The notes beneath the pieces were generated by a model that saw only the letters and a list, made by a program, of their open reading frames with translations, ran no database searches and was not told the origin of the DNA. Below, piece after piece: positions 17,043 to 25,525 of a DNA stretch of 64,000 nucleotides. Position 1 is the stretch's first letter. Every line of letters starts with the position of its first letter. The translations under genes were made by a program, and so were the position numbers. Source of the DNA: Mycolicibacterium sp. P1-18 (lineage in GTDB: Bacteria > Actinomycetota > Actinomycetes > Mycobacteriales > Mycobacteriaceae); NCBI RefSeq assembly GCF_008329535.1, contig NZ_NPKR01000004.1, positions 372,001-436,000 on the forward strand. The letters run 5' to 3'.

Positions 17043-18022
17043 TGGCCACCCCCGTGCACGGCGGACCACGCGCCTGGACCACGCATGGCCGCCACGACGT
17101 GTACTGGCTCGCCAGCGGCGACCTCGTACTGGGCGCCGTTCCGACCCTCGGTGGACGCCTGCTCGCCATTCGCAAGGACGGACGCGAAATGCTCTGGCGC
17201 AACGCCGATCTGATCACCGAGGAGTTGCAGCCCGCCGACGGCCACGTGCCGGCGCCGCACGACGGCGTCCTCGGGGACTGGCACAACTACGGCGGTGACA
17301 AGACGTGGCCCGCGCCGCAGGGCTGGTCCTCAGCGTCCGAATGGGCGGGCCCGCCGGACCCGGTCCTGGACTCCGGCGCCTACACCGCCGACGTCGTCAC
17401 GACCCCGGACGTCGTCACGCTGACGATGACCAGCGCGCCGGATCCCCGCACCGGTTTGCAGCTGACACGCACGCTGACCGTCGGTGACGTCAGCGGATTC
17501 GAACTTCGGTTGACCGCCCGCAACACCGCCGACCACGACGTGACCTGGTCGCTGTGGAACGTCACCCAACTGGCGGGTGGTGGCACCGTCGAGATCGCGG
17601 TCGACGACGCCTTCACCGAACCCGTCGAACTGGTCGACGGCACCGGGGTGCCGTCATGGGTGCGCACCGACCGCGGTTCCGTGGAGATCGGCCCGCAGGA
17701 CGTGGTCGGCAAGCTCGGCCTTCCCCATGCCACCGGCCGAATGTCCTACCGCCACGACGACCTCCGAGTCGTTTGGACGTTCGACGTCGACGACGCGGCG
17801 ACCTACCCCGACGGCGGCTCGCGCGTCGAGGTGTGGATGGAACACCCGCAACCGGCTCCCCTGGCATCCCTCGACGGTCTCGACCCGCCCGACCGCATCG
17901 TGGAATGCGAGGTGCTGTCGCCCTTGCGAACACTGGCCCCGGGCGACACGATGGCCCTCGCGGTGGACGTCTCGATCGAGAACGTCGCCGACCGGGGAGA
18001 GGACTCGACGTGCTCGAAGTGA
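17042..18022 (+). CDS. DUF4380 protein, galactose-mutarotase-like fold
   Basis: The 326-residue protein resembles DUF4380 members, which are predicted to adopt the galactose mutarotase (aldose-1-epimerase) beta-sandwich. LGAVPTLGGRLLAIRKDGREMLW, read in parts, is the epimerase-like N-terminal strand pair, and WHNYGGDKTWPAPQGW and PPDPVLDSG are DUF4380-type signatures. No signal peptide is seen. In the operon it may interconvert sugar anomers before oxidation, which is inference from fold and context. Start overlaps the previous stop by one base; the end overlaps the following SDR gene by 13 nt. Confidence 0.75.
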   Translation: MATPVHGGPRAWTTHGRHDVYWLASGDLVLGAVPTLGGRLLAIRKDGREMLWRNADLITEELQPADGHVPAPHDGVLGDWHNYGGDKTWPAPQGWSSASEWAGPPDPVLDSGAYTADVVTTPDVVTLTMTSAPDPRTGLQLTRTLTVGDVSGFELRLTARNTADHDVTWSLWNVTQLAGGGTVEIAVDDAFTEPVELVDGTGVPSWVRTDRGSVEIGPQDVVGKLGLPHATGRMSYRHDDLRVVWTFDVDDAATYPDGGSRVEVWMEHPQPAPLASLDGLDPPDRIVECEVLSPLRTLAPGDTMALAVDVSIENVADRGEDSTCSK

Positions 18023-18756
18023 CTCGACCGGTCGCCGTCGTCACGGGCGCCGCCCGCGGCATCGGTGAGGCCACGGCACGGCGGCTTCACGCAGACGGTT
18101 TCGCCGTCGCACTTCTCGACGTCGCCGATGAGGTGGACGCGGTCGCCCGGGATCTGTCTCCGGACGGCCGCACCGCCGTCGGAATCCGTTGCGACGTCTC
18201 CGATCCCGATGCGTGGCTGACTGCCGCGGCCGCGATCCGGCCGCTCGGTCGGGTCGCCGTTCTGGTGGCCAACGCCATGGTGGTCGACGTCAAACCGCTC
18301 CACGAGACCTCGCTGGCCAGCTGGCACCACCAACTGGACGTCACCCTCACCGGCGCGTTCCTCGCCGTGCAGACGTTCCTGCCGGACCTGCGCGCCACGT
18401 CCGGAGCCGTCGTGCTGGTGTCGTCGGTGCACGCACTGTTCGGCCTGCCGGGACGGCCCGCGTATGCCACCGCGAAGGCCGGCCTCACCGGGTTGGGACG
18501 CCAGCTCGCCGCCGAGTACGGCCCCGACGTCCGGGTCAACACCGTGCTGCCGGGACCGATCCTCACCGCGCAATGGGATGACATCGGCGAGGAGGAGCGG
18601 CAGCGCAGCGCCCGTTCGACGACGCTCGGGCGCCTGGGCCAGCCAGCGGAGGTGGCGTCGGTGATCTCGTTCCTCGCCTCGTCCGACAGTTCGTATCTGA
18701 CGGGCGCCACCATCCCGGTCGACGGCGGCTGGAGCATCACCAAGGAGTCGTCGTGA
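18010..18756 (+). CDS. Short-chain dehydrogenase/reductase, candidate galactose dehydrogenase
   Basis: The 248-residue classical SDR has the cofactor loop TGAARGIGEA (about 12-21), Asp after the second strand (ALLDVAD, favouring NAD), the NAG-like VANAMV, catalytic Ser in VLVSSVHA, and YATAK as the YxxxK pair. The C-terminal GATIPVDGGW is the standard SDR end. The GTG at 18010 is preceded by GGGGAGAGGA at ideal spacing. It overlaps DUF4380 by 13 nt. Several SDRs act as galactose or fucose 1-dehydrogenases; the downstream lactonase makes that role here likely but unproven. Confidence 0.88.
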   Translation: MLEVTRPVAVVTGAARGIGEATARRLHADGFAVALLDVADEVDAVARDLSPDGRTAVGIRCDVSDPDAWLTAAAAIRPLGRVAVLVANAMVVDVKPLHETSLASWHHQLDVTLTGAFLAVQTFLPDLRATSGAVVLVSSVHALFGLPGRPAYATAKAGLTGLGRQLAAEYGPDVRVNTVLPGPILTAQWDDIGEEERQRSARSTTLGRLGQPAEVASVISFLASSDSSYLTGATIPVDGGWSITKESS

Positions 18757-18836
18757 ACGTCGAATCGCAAAGGAACTCACGCTCAATGCCATTCCCCGCC
18801 AACCACGTCGCCGCCGCGAACGGGGCCCGACCATGA
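18753..18836 (+). CDS. Possible 27-residue coupled small ORF between SDR and kinase genes
   Basis: A GTG at 18753 overlaps the SDR stop (GTGA). The frame runs 27 codons to a TGA at 18834-18836 that overlaps the kinase ATG (ATGA). Both junctions therefore have the 4-nt overlap typical of translational coupling in this operon. The peptide (MNVESQRNSR..., Asn- and Ala-containing, no hydrophobic segment) matches nothing I recognise. It may be a relay that carries ribosomes across the 77-nt gap rather than a functional peptide. Confidence 0.35.
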   Translation: MNVESQRNSRSMPFPANHVAAANGARP

Positions 18837-19780
18837 CGGCACCCGACGTTCTGTCCATCGGAGAGACGATGGTGGCCCTGCGATCCCAAACCATGCTGAG
18901 CACCGGCGGTACCGTGTCCACCAGCATCGCCGGGGCGGAGTCCAACGTCGCGATCGCACTGGCCCGGTTGGGCCATCGGGCGAGCTGGGTCGGTCGTGTC
19001 GGCCCGGACGCGATGGGCGACTTGGTTCTTCGCACGTTGCGCGCAGAGGGCGTCGACGTCTCCGGTGTCCGCCGGGACCCGGCGAGCACGGGCGTGGTGT
19101 TCTTCGAGCGCCGGTTGCCTACGATGCAACGCGTGTCCTACATGCGGACGGGGTCGGCCGCCACGCAGTTGTGTCCGGCCGACGTCGACGTGCCACCGGG
19201 AACCCGCGTCGTGCACGTCACCGGGGTGACCGCCGCACTGGGTGCGCTCCCCCGCGCGGCGGTGTTCGCCGCCGTCGAACAGGCGCGCGAGCGCGGCGCC
19301 CTCGTCAGCGTCGACGTCAACTTCCGCAGCCGGCTCTGGGACGTCGACGACGCCCGGCCGATTCTCACCGACCTCGCCGCGCGCGCCGACGTCGTGGTCG
19401 GCTCACCCGAGGAACTCGCGCTCCTGGGGCCCGGCACCGAATCCGTTCCCACCAAGGAGTTGGCGGCCCGCCTGATCGCCGGCGGTGCAACCGAAGTCGT
19501 GGTGAAGGACGGCGCGGGTCCGGCGTTCGTCGTCACCGCTGACGGCACCACCGTCGAGGACGCGCGGGAGATCGGCGTCGTCGACTCCGTGGGGGCTGGC
19601 GACGCCTTCGTGGGCGGCTATCTGTCGGGGCTGCTCGACGGTCTGTCGGTGGTCGACCGGTTGCGCCGGGCTCACGTCCTCGGCGCCTTCGCCGTCTCCA
19701 CCGTCGGCGACTGGGAGGGTCTGCCCACCCGCGACGAACTCGACCTGCTGGGCGCCGGACCCGGGACGGTGTTGCGATGA
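18833..19780 (+). CDS. PfkB-family sugar kinase, probable 2-keto-3-deoxygalactonate kinase
   Basis: The 315-residue ribokinase-like protein starts with LSIGETMVALR, has the substrate segment AGAESNVAIALARLGH, and ends with the PfkB signature around DSVGAGDAFVGGYLSG, where the GAGD Asp is the catalytic base. It resembles 2-keto-3-deoxygluconate kinases. Together with DgoD and DgoA it supplies the phosphorylation step that DgoK, an unrelated kinase fold, performs in E. coli; no DgoK homologue is visible here. Its stop overlaps the lactonase start (ATGA). Confidence 0.9.
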   Translation: MTAPDVLSIGETMVALRSQTMLSTGGTVSTSIAGAESNVAIALARLGHRASWVGRVGPDAMGDLVLRTLRAEGVDVSGVRRDPASTGVVFFERRLPTMQRVSYMRTGSAATQLCPADVDVPPGTRVVHVTGVTAALGALPRAAVFAAVEQARERGALVSVDVNFRSRLWDVDDARPILTDLAARADVVVGSPEELALLGPGTESVPTKELAARLIAGGATEVVVKDGAGPAFVVTADGTTVEDAREIGVVDSVGAGDAFVGGYLSGLLDGLSVVDRLRRAHVLGAFAVSTVGDWEGLPTRDELDLLGAGPGTVLR

Positions 19781-20631
19781 GCGCGGCCGTCACGTCCGCG
19801 TGGCAGTCGTTCGGTCCCGCGATGGAACTCGGCGAGGGCGCCCGCTGGGTCGACGACGCGCTTGTGCACGTCGACCTGCTGGCCGGACGGCTTCACCGGT
19901 CCGATCCCGGCACCGGTCGAGTTTCCCTGCTGACCGCGCTGGACGTCCCCCTCGGCGCCGTTGCACCCGTCGTCGGGCAGCCCGGTCGCTGGATCGCCGC
20001 GGCGGGCACCGGCGTGGCATTTCTGGGGCCCGACGACGCCGTCGAGTGGATCGCGCGCCCGGAGGACGCGACGCCCGCGGCGACCCGGGTCAACGACGGC
20101 GCGTGCGACGGTCTCGGTCGGTTCTGGTTCGGAGCAATGGGTTACGACCCGGCACCGGAGACGGGGGCGCTCTACCGCGTCGACCTCGACCTGACCGTCA
20201 CCCGCGTGTTGGACGGCCTTGCCATCCCCAACGGGCCGGCCTTCGACGCCGCGGGCACCGTCATGTACCTCGCCGACAGTGCGCGGGGCGTCATCTACCG
20301 CCACGCAATGACCGAGGACGGAGACCTCGGCGACCGTGTCGAGTTCGCTCGGGTCGACGGCTCACCCGACGGCATGACCGTCGACGCCGAGGACCACCTG
20401 TGGTCGGCCGTCTGGGGTTCCGGGGTCATCCACCGCTACGCGCCGTCGGGTGAGCTCGTCGAGGGGGTGCCGGTGCCGGCCCGTCAGCCCACCAGCATCG
20501 CCATCGGCGGGGGCCGGGTGATGGTCACCTCTGCCACCGATGGTCTGGACGACCCGACCGCAGACGACGGGCGGACGTTCGTCGCAAAATGCGCTGTGGC
20601 GGGAACGCCGACCGCGAGTTTCGGCCGGTGA
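19777..20631 (+). CDS. SMP-30/gluconolactonase family sugar lactonase
   Basis: The 284-residue six-bladed beta-propeller has metal-binding residues in the expected order: Glu of LGEGARW, Asn of TRVNDGACD, Asn of AIPNGPAF and Asp of GSPDGMTVDAEDHLW. These enzymes hydrolyse sugar-1,5- or 1,4-lactones. As the last gene of the operon it would convert galactonolactone from the dehydrogenase step to galactonate for DgoD. Start overlaps the kinase stop by 4 nt. Confidence 0.9.
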   Translation: MSAAVTSAWQSFGPAMELGEGARWVDDALVHVDLLAGRLHRSDPGTGRVSLLTALDVPLGAVAPVVGQPGRWIAAAGTGVAFLGPDDAVEWIARPEDATPAATRVNDGACDGLGRFWFGAMGYDPAPETGALYRVDLDLTVTRVLDGLAIPNGPAFDAAGTVMYLADSARGVIYRHAMTEDGDLGDRVEFARVDGSPDGMTVDAEDHLWSAVWGSGVIHRYAPSGELVEGVPVPARQPTSIAIGGGRVMVTSATDGLDDPTADDGRTFVAKCAVAGTPTASFGR

Positions 20632-20660
20632 CGGCCTCGCTCGCAGCCGACGTCCACCAA

Positions 20661-20700
20661 TTCAACAGTTTGTAGAGACGACTTCAACAAATTGTTGTAG
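20661..20700. promoter_or_regulatory. Repeated dyad element before amino-acid importer operon
   Basis: CTTCAACAAATTGTTGTAG contains the 13-bp palindrome CAACAA-a-TTGTTG (20685-20697). A weaker copy, TTCAACAGTTTGTAG, lies at 20661-20675, 22 bp upstream. Both are in the 98-nt region before the binding-protein gene. They are candidate sites for the regulator domain encoded by the last gene of the operon. Confidence 0.6.
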
Positions 20701-20729
20701 CGTCGCCGCATCACACCTTGGAGGTCATG

Positions 20730-21689
20730 ATGCGTTCACCGCTGCCGGTCCGTACCCGGTTCTCCCTGCTGCTCGTCGGCGTCCTCACCGTGGGCGTCAC
20801 CGCCTGCGGCAACGGAGTCGGCGGCGACACCGCGGAGTCCCCCGCCGCCAGCGGCGCAAAGTCGGCGATCCCCGACAACGCCGGTCTCATCTCGGCGATC
20901 ACGCCCGACGCGGCTCTCGCCGCCGGACTGCCTCCCGCCGTCGCCCAGTCCAAGACCATCAACGTCGGCTCCAACGTCCAGTCGGCGCCCAACAACTTCT
21001 ACGCCGAGGACGGCAAGACGCCGATCGGCTTCGAGGTGGACCTCGCCAAGGCCATCGCCAAGAAGATCGGCGTCGAAACGTCGTACCAGGACATGGCTTT
21101 CGGCTCGCTGATCACCAGCCTGCAGTCCGGTCGCATCGACATGACGATGGCCGGGATGAACGACACCAAGGAACGTCAGCAGCAGATCGACTTCGTCGAT
21201 TACTTCTCCTCGGGCATCACGATCATGGTGCAGAAGGGCAACCCACAGGGCATCACCGGAGCAGACACGTTGTGCGGCAAGAACGTCGCCGTGGTCCAGG
21301 GCACCAGCCATCAGACCTTCGCCACCGCTCAGAGCGACAAGTGCGTGAAGGAGGGCAAGCCCGCCGTCAACGTGACGGCCACCGACAGCGACACCCAGAA
21401 TCAGAACCAGTTGCGCACCGGCCGGGTCGCCGCCATCCTCAACGACCTGCCCAGTGCCGCCTACATCTCGCGGACTGCCGGTGACGGCAACATCTTCGAG
21501 GTCGTCCCCGGTGAGCCGATCGACGGCGGCCCCTACGGCATCGGTTTCGCCAAGGACGACGTCGCCCTTCGCGACTCGGTGAACAAGGCCCTCGGCGAAC
21601 TCATTACCGACGGAACGTATCTGAAGATCCTGCAGAGCTGGGGTGTCGAGCAGGGCGCGCTGAAGGAATCCGCGATCAATGGCGCCTGA
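20730..21689 (+). CDS. Amino-acid ABC transporter substrate-binding lipoprotein (SBP family 3)
   Basis: The second of two adjacent ATGs (20730) is preferred because GGAGG lies 5 nt upstream. The 319-residue product has a lipoprotein signal ending VGVTAC (Cys about 26), an Ala/Ser-rich linker, and a periplasmic binding domain with GFEVDLAKAIAKKIGV and GRIDMTMAGMNDT, typical of polar amino acid binding proteins. It delivers an amino acid or related amine to the permease and ATPase genes that follow. It overlaps the permease gene by 11 nt. Confidence 0.9.
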   Translation: MRSPLPVRTRFSLLLVGVLTVGVTACGNGVGGDTAESPAASGAKSAIPDNAGLISAITPDAALAAGLPPAVAQSKTINVGSNVQSAPNNFYAEDGKTPIGFEVDLAKAIAKKIGVETSYQDMAFGSLITSLQSGRIDMTMAGMNDTKERQQQIDFVDYFSSGITIMVQKGNPQGITGADTLCGKNVAVVQGTSHQTFATAQSDKCVKEGKPAVNVTATDSDTQNQNQLRTGRVAAILNDLPSAAYISRTAGDGNIFEVVPGEPIDGGPYGIGFAKDDVALRDSVNKALGELITDGTYLKILQSWGVEQGALKESAINGA

Positions 21690-22590
21690 GGTCGCCTCCA
21701 CCCGCCGGGAACCGCTGGAGATCGTCCGGCTCCGGCACTGGGGACGTTGGGTGAGCGCGGTCGTCATCCTCGGGCTGCTCGTTGCGGCCTTCGTCGTCCT
21801 GTCGCAGGCGCAGATCAAGTGGTCGTCGGTCCCCGACTTCGTGATCTACCGCGTGATGCTCGTCGGGTTGTTGAACACCGTGCTGCTCGCGGTCATCGCG
21901 CAGACGGTCGCCATCGTGATCGGGATCGTCATCGCCCTGATGCGCCGCAGCGCCAATCCCGTCGCAAAATGGTTTGCGACGGGCTACATCTGGCTGTTCC
22001 GCGGCCTGCCCGTGCTGCTGCAGATCCTCATTTGGTACAACCTGGCGCTGGTCATCCCGACCATCTCCATTCCGCTGCCCTTCGGCGGCTACCTGCTCAA
22101 CGAACCCACCAACGTCCTCGTCAGCGCGTTCACCGCGGCACTGCTCGGCCTGGCCCTCAACGAGAGCGCCTACATGGCCGAGATCGTGCGGGCCGGGTTG
22201 AACAGCGTCGATGGCGGCCAGACCGAGGCCGCCAAGTCGATCGGCATGTCGCCGGGTCTGACGCTGCGGCGCGTGGTGCTCCCGCAGGCCATGCGGGTGA
22301 TCATCCCGCCGACGGGCAACGACTTCATCGACATGTTGAAGGGCACCTCCATCGCGTCGGTGATCGGCGTGACCGAACTGCTGCACGCGTCGAACAACAT
22401 CTCCTCCCACAACCTGCTGGTCATGGAGACACTGTTCGCCGCGGCCATCTGGTACATGCTGGTGGTGACGATCGCCGGCGTGGGGCAGCACTATCTGGAA
22501 CGCACCTTCGGTTCCGCCGAGCGCAGCGTCGCCGCGCAGGCGGCAAAGGCGTTGCGAGCCATCCCGTTGACGAGAGGCGCCCGTGTCTGA
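21679..22590 (+). CDS. Amino-acid ABC transporter permease (HisM/GlnP family)
   Basis: The 303-residue membrane protein has about five hydrophobic segments and the family motifs [26 protein letters not shown] and the EAA loop [21 protein letters not shown] (positions about 185-205). The conserved [16 protein letters not shown] follows. A C-terminal tail of about 30 residues is polar. Start and end overlap both neighbours (11 and 8 nt). With a single permease gene the importer is probably a homodimer. Confidence 0.92.
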   Translation: MAPEVASTRREPLEIVRLRHWGRWVSAVVILGLLVAAFVVLSQAQIKWSSVPDFVIYRVMLVGLLNTVLLAVIAQTVAIVIGIVIALMRRSANPVAKWFATGYIWLFRGLPVLLQILIWYNLALVIPTISIPLPFGGYLLNEPTNVLVSAFTAALLGLALNESAYMAEIVRAGLNSVDGGQTEAAKSIGMSPGLTLRRVVLPQAMRVIIPPTGNDFIDMLKGTSIASVIGVTELLHASNNISSHNLLVMETLFAAAIWYMLVVTIAGVGQHYLERTFGSAERSVAAQAAKALRAIPLTRGARV

Positions 22591-23350
22591 GCCACTGCTG
22601 CGGGCCGTCGGCGTCCGAAAGAGTTACGGCCACACCGAAGTCCTGCGGGGCGTCGACATGGAGGTGCACCGCGGGCAGGTCGTCTGCCTGCTCGGACCGT
22701 CCGGCGCGGGCAAGAGCACCTTCCTGCGTTGCCTCAACCACCTCGAAACCGTCGACGAGGGCGAGGTGTGGGTGGACGGCGAACCGATCGGGTTCCAGCT
22801 GCGCAACGGCAAGCTCTACGAACTGCGCGAGCGTGACGTCGCCAAGCAGCGGCGCGACATCGGCATGGTGTTTCAGCGGTTCAACCTGTTCGGCCACCGC
22901 ACCGCGCTGGAGAACGTGACCGAGGGTCCGATCCGGGTGTTGGGCACCGCGCCCGACGTCGCCCGCAAGGAAGGCCTGGAACTGCTCGACCGGGTGGGCC
23001 TCGGAGAACGCGGTGACGCCTACCCGGCGCAGCTGTCCGGCGGTCAGCAGCAGCGCGTGGCGATCGCCCGCTCGCTGGCGATGAAGCCCAAGCTCATGCT
23101 GTTCGACGAGCCCACCTCGGCCTTGGATCCCGAACTCGTCGGCGAGGTGCTCGCCGTGATGAACGGGCTTGCCGCGGACGGCATGACGATGGTCGTGGTC
23201 ACCCACGAGATCGCGTTCGCCGCCGAGGCCGCCGACGAAGTCGTCTTCATGGCCGACGGTGCGGTCGTGGAGACCGGACCGCCCGAGCGCATCCTCAAGT
23301 CCCCCGAACACGAACGCACACGCCAGTTCCTGGCGCGGGTGCTCGCATGA
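22583..23350 (+). CDS. Amino-acid ABC transporter ATP-binding protein
   Basis: At 255 residues it is a standard polar-amino-acid ATPase. Walker A is GPSGAGKST, the Q-loop is [11 protein letters not shown], the signature is [16 protein letters not shown], Walker B is [14 protein letters not shown], and the H-loop is VVVTHE. The insert between Walker A and the Q-loop ([21 protein letters not shown]) is longer than in GlnQ. GTG start lies 8 nt inside the permease gene and the stop overlaps the next ATG by 4 nt. Confidence 0.95.
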   Translation: MSEPLLRAVGVRKSYGHTEVLRGVDMEVHRGQVVCLLGPSGAGKSTFLRCLNHLETVDEGEVWVDGEPIGFQLRNGKLYELRERDVAKQRRDIGMVFQRFNLFGHRTALENVTEGPIRVLGTAPDVARKEGLELLDRVGLGERGDAYPAQLSGGQQQRVAIARSLAMKPKLMLFDEPTSALDPELVGEVLAVMNGLAADGMTMVVVTHEIAFAAEAADEVVFMADGAVVETGPPERILKSPEHERTRQFLARVLA

Positions 23351-25080
23351 CGCCCATTTCGCCGCGCTACCTCATGCAGTTCTCCGAGCCGGCGGGCTAC
23401 CTCGACTTCGCGCGCTTCGGGCCACCGTCGCACGCCGTGTTGGACACCACCGCCCGGCTGTTGGAGAAGGCGACGCACGCCGGCCCGGCCACCGTCGACG
23501 AGTTGATGCGCGAGGAGACCCGCGCCAAGGCGGCGGCTGCGCGGTTGTGCCGCAGCGACGTCGACCACGTCGTGCTGCAGCCGCACACCAGCCTCGGGCT
23601 GCTGCAGGCGGCGTTCAACGCCGCCGGTGGCACCGTGCTGGTGTCGGCCGCGGAATTCCCGGCCAACACCTATCCGTGGGCCCGCGCCGAACAGGCCGGA
23701 CGGTTGACGATGCGACGGTTGCCCGGCGGTTACGTCACCGCCGACCGGATCGCCGAGGCCCTGACCGACGAGATCACCATCGTCTCGGTCAGCGCCGTCG
23801 ACTACCGCACCGGCTACCGCGCCGATCTCGCCGCGCTGCGGGACGCCGTCGGCGACCGCATTCTCGTCGTCGACGGCATCCAGGGGTTCGGTGTGATCGA
23901 GGCGCCGTGGGAGGTGGCCGACATCCTGGTCGTGGGCGGGCAGAAGTGGTTGCGATCCGGGTGGGGAACGGGTTTCGCCGTGCTGTCGGACCGCGCGCTG
24001 GAGCGCATGGACCCGGTGCTGTCGGGCTGGACGGGTGCGCGTGATCCCGGTCTGTTCGACGACGAGATCCACCCCGCCGACACCACCGCGGCGGCATGGT
24101 CGATCTCCAACCTGAGCCCGGTGACCTCCGGTGCCTTCGCGGCGGGGCTGGAGCTGGTCGAGGAGACCGGCGTCGACGTCATCGCCGCGCACGTCGCCGA
24201 ACGGGTGGCCGAACTCGAAGAGGTGCTCCTGTCGCGGGGCGCGCAGATCGTGTCGGCCCGCGAGCGGCGTGCCGGCATTCTGGCGTTCACCCTCCCGGAG
24301 CACCCGCCCGAGCAGATCGGTGCCGCCCTGACGGCGGCGGGGATCGCGACCACGATTCGGCCGCAACACATTCGGCTCTCGCCCCACGTGAGCACCTCGT
24401 CGGAGACCGTCGAGCGGCTGGGGGCGGCGCTGCTCGCGCTGACCCAGCCGAGGCGGCCGGCGCCCGCGCCGGTTCCCGTCACCGCGGGTGGCGCCACTCA
24501 CGACCTGCTCGCGTCCTTGGTGCCGGCGGTCCACGGTCTGGCGGCCATGCTCGGCCCGGGCAACGAGGTGCTGCTGCACGACCTGTCCCGGTTGCCGGAT
24601 TCGATCGCCGCGATCGCGGGCGACCTCACCCACCGTACGGTCGGTGGTCCGATGACCGACCTGCTGCTCGGCCTGATCCGCCGCGGCACCACCCAGGACC
24701 TCATCAACTACCGGACCAACAGTCCCGACGGTCGGCCGATCCGGTCGTCCACGCTGTTCCTGCGCGACGCCGACGGTGTCGCGATCGGGTGCCTGTGCGT
24801 CAACAGTGTTGAGCCTCAGGCCGTTTCGGCCGAGGTGCCGCAGCGCGAGGAGACCTTCCCGCCCGACGTCGACAGTCTGCAGCGGTTCCTGGTGGACCGC
24901 GCCATCGCCAAGGTGGGCGTGCAGACCTCCGAGATGAAGAAGCACCACAAGTCGGCGGTGGTCCGCGAGCTCGACGAGGCGGGCTTCTTCCTGATCCGGG
25001 ATTCGGTCGACCACGTCGCGGGTCAGCTCGACGTGACCCGCTACACCATCTACAACTACCTCAACGAGGTCCGCGGCTGA
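23347..25080 (+). CDS. Fusion: class-V PLP aminotransferase-like enzyme + YheO/DauR-type PAS and HTH regulator
   Basis: The 577-residue protein has three parts. Residues 1-370 form a class-V aminotransferase fold, with VVDGIQGFG (cofactor Asp about 176) and [15 protein letters not shown] (Schiff-base Lys about 200), resembling isopenicillin-N-epimerase-like and cysteine-desulfurase-like enzymes. An Ala/Pro linker (about 368-380) leads to a YheO-like PAS_6 domain (about 385-490; [23 protein letters not shown]). Residues 515-577 form an HTH_22 ([20 protein letters not shown], then [21 protein letters not shown]). DauR-type regulators sense D-amino acids or related compounds. MocR proteins join HTH and PLP domains in the opposite order with a different fold type. 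It overlaps the importer ATPase by 4 nt. I infer an enzyme that is also an autoregulator of this operon. Confidence 0.85.
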   Translation: MTPISPRYLMQFSEPAGYLDFARFGPPSHAVLDTTARLLEKATHAGPATVDELMREETRAKAAAARLCRSDVDHVVLQPHTSLGLLQAAFNAAGGTVLVSAAEFPANTYPWARAEQAGRLTMRRLPGGYVTADRIAEALTDEITIVSVSAVDYRTGYRADLAALRDAVGDRILVVDGIQGFGVIEAPWEVADILVVGGQKWLRSGWGTGFAVLSDRALERMDPVLSGWTGARDPGLFDDEIHPADTTAAAWSISNLSPVTSGAFAAGLELVEETGVDVIAAHVAERVAELEEVLLSRGAQIVSARERRAGILAFTLPEHPPEQIGAALTAAGIATTIRPQHIRLSPHVSTSSETVERLGAALLALTQPRRPAPAPVPVTAGGATHDLLASLVPAVHGLAAMLGPGNEVLLHDLSRLPDSIAAIAGDLTHRTVGGPMTDLLLGLIRRGTTQDLINYRTNSPDGRPIRSSTLFLRDADGVAIGCLCVNSVEPQAVSAEVPQREETFPPDVDSLQRFLVDRAIAKVGVQTSEMKKHHKSAVVRELDEAGFFLIRDSVDHVAGQLDVTRYTIYNYLNEVRG

Positions 25081-25086
25081 CCATGC

Positions 25087-25387
25087 TCAGAAGAACGGGT
25101 CGGTGGTGGCGACCGGTCCTCGGTCGGCCAGCTTCTGGACCACCCAGTGGTTGAGGGAGACACCCTGTTCGGAAGTTGCCGCTGTAACGCCGGTCGGTGA
25201 GTGACGGAGGAGGGTCGGCGTCGTCCCTCTCGCACTCCGCGAGGATTTCGGTGACTCTCTCGGTGATTCGTACGATCGCCTCCAGCGCGGTGGGGGCATG
25301 AAATTCCTCCAGCGGAAACTCGAGGCAGATGCCGACGTAGTCGCCGGCCTCCATCGACCACTGCGCTCGGTAGGTGTAGTTCTTCAT
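25087..25387 (-). pseudogene. hicB-like antitoxin gene broken by internal deletion and frameshift
   Basis: From ATG 25387 the frame encodes a HicB-like N-terminus (MKNYTYRAQWSMEAGDYVGI, then LEFPLEEFHAPTALEAI) up to RRYSGNFR at about 25169. The expected arc-type DNA-binding end continues only in the next frame (EQGVSLNHWVVQKLADRGPV, stop at 25087). The normal PPELHR-like segment of about 14 residues between them is missing. The remnant therefore has an out-of-frame deletion. No hicA toxin gene is visible nearby. It is convergent with the fusion gene. Confidence 0.75.
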
Positions 25388-25525
25388 GGGCCGATCGTGG
25401 CGGGGCACTCCGACACGGACGACGTCTTGTCGTCGATCCATCCCCAGGAGTCTTGCCCCACCCACCCGCAGCGCGGCCCGTCAGAGGTCGAGGTTTGGAC
25501 GGCAGGCGCTGGGTACGCGCTCGAC

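Noticed and set aside
23044-25014. 656-codon minus-strand open frame
   Set aside because: Antisense to the importer ATPase and fusion genes; low-complexity composition.
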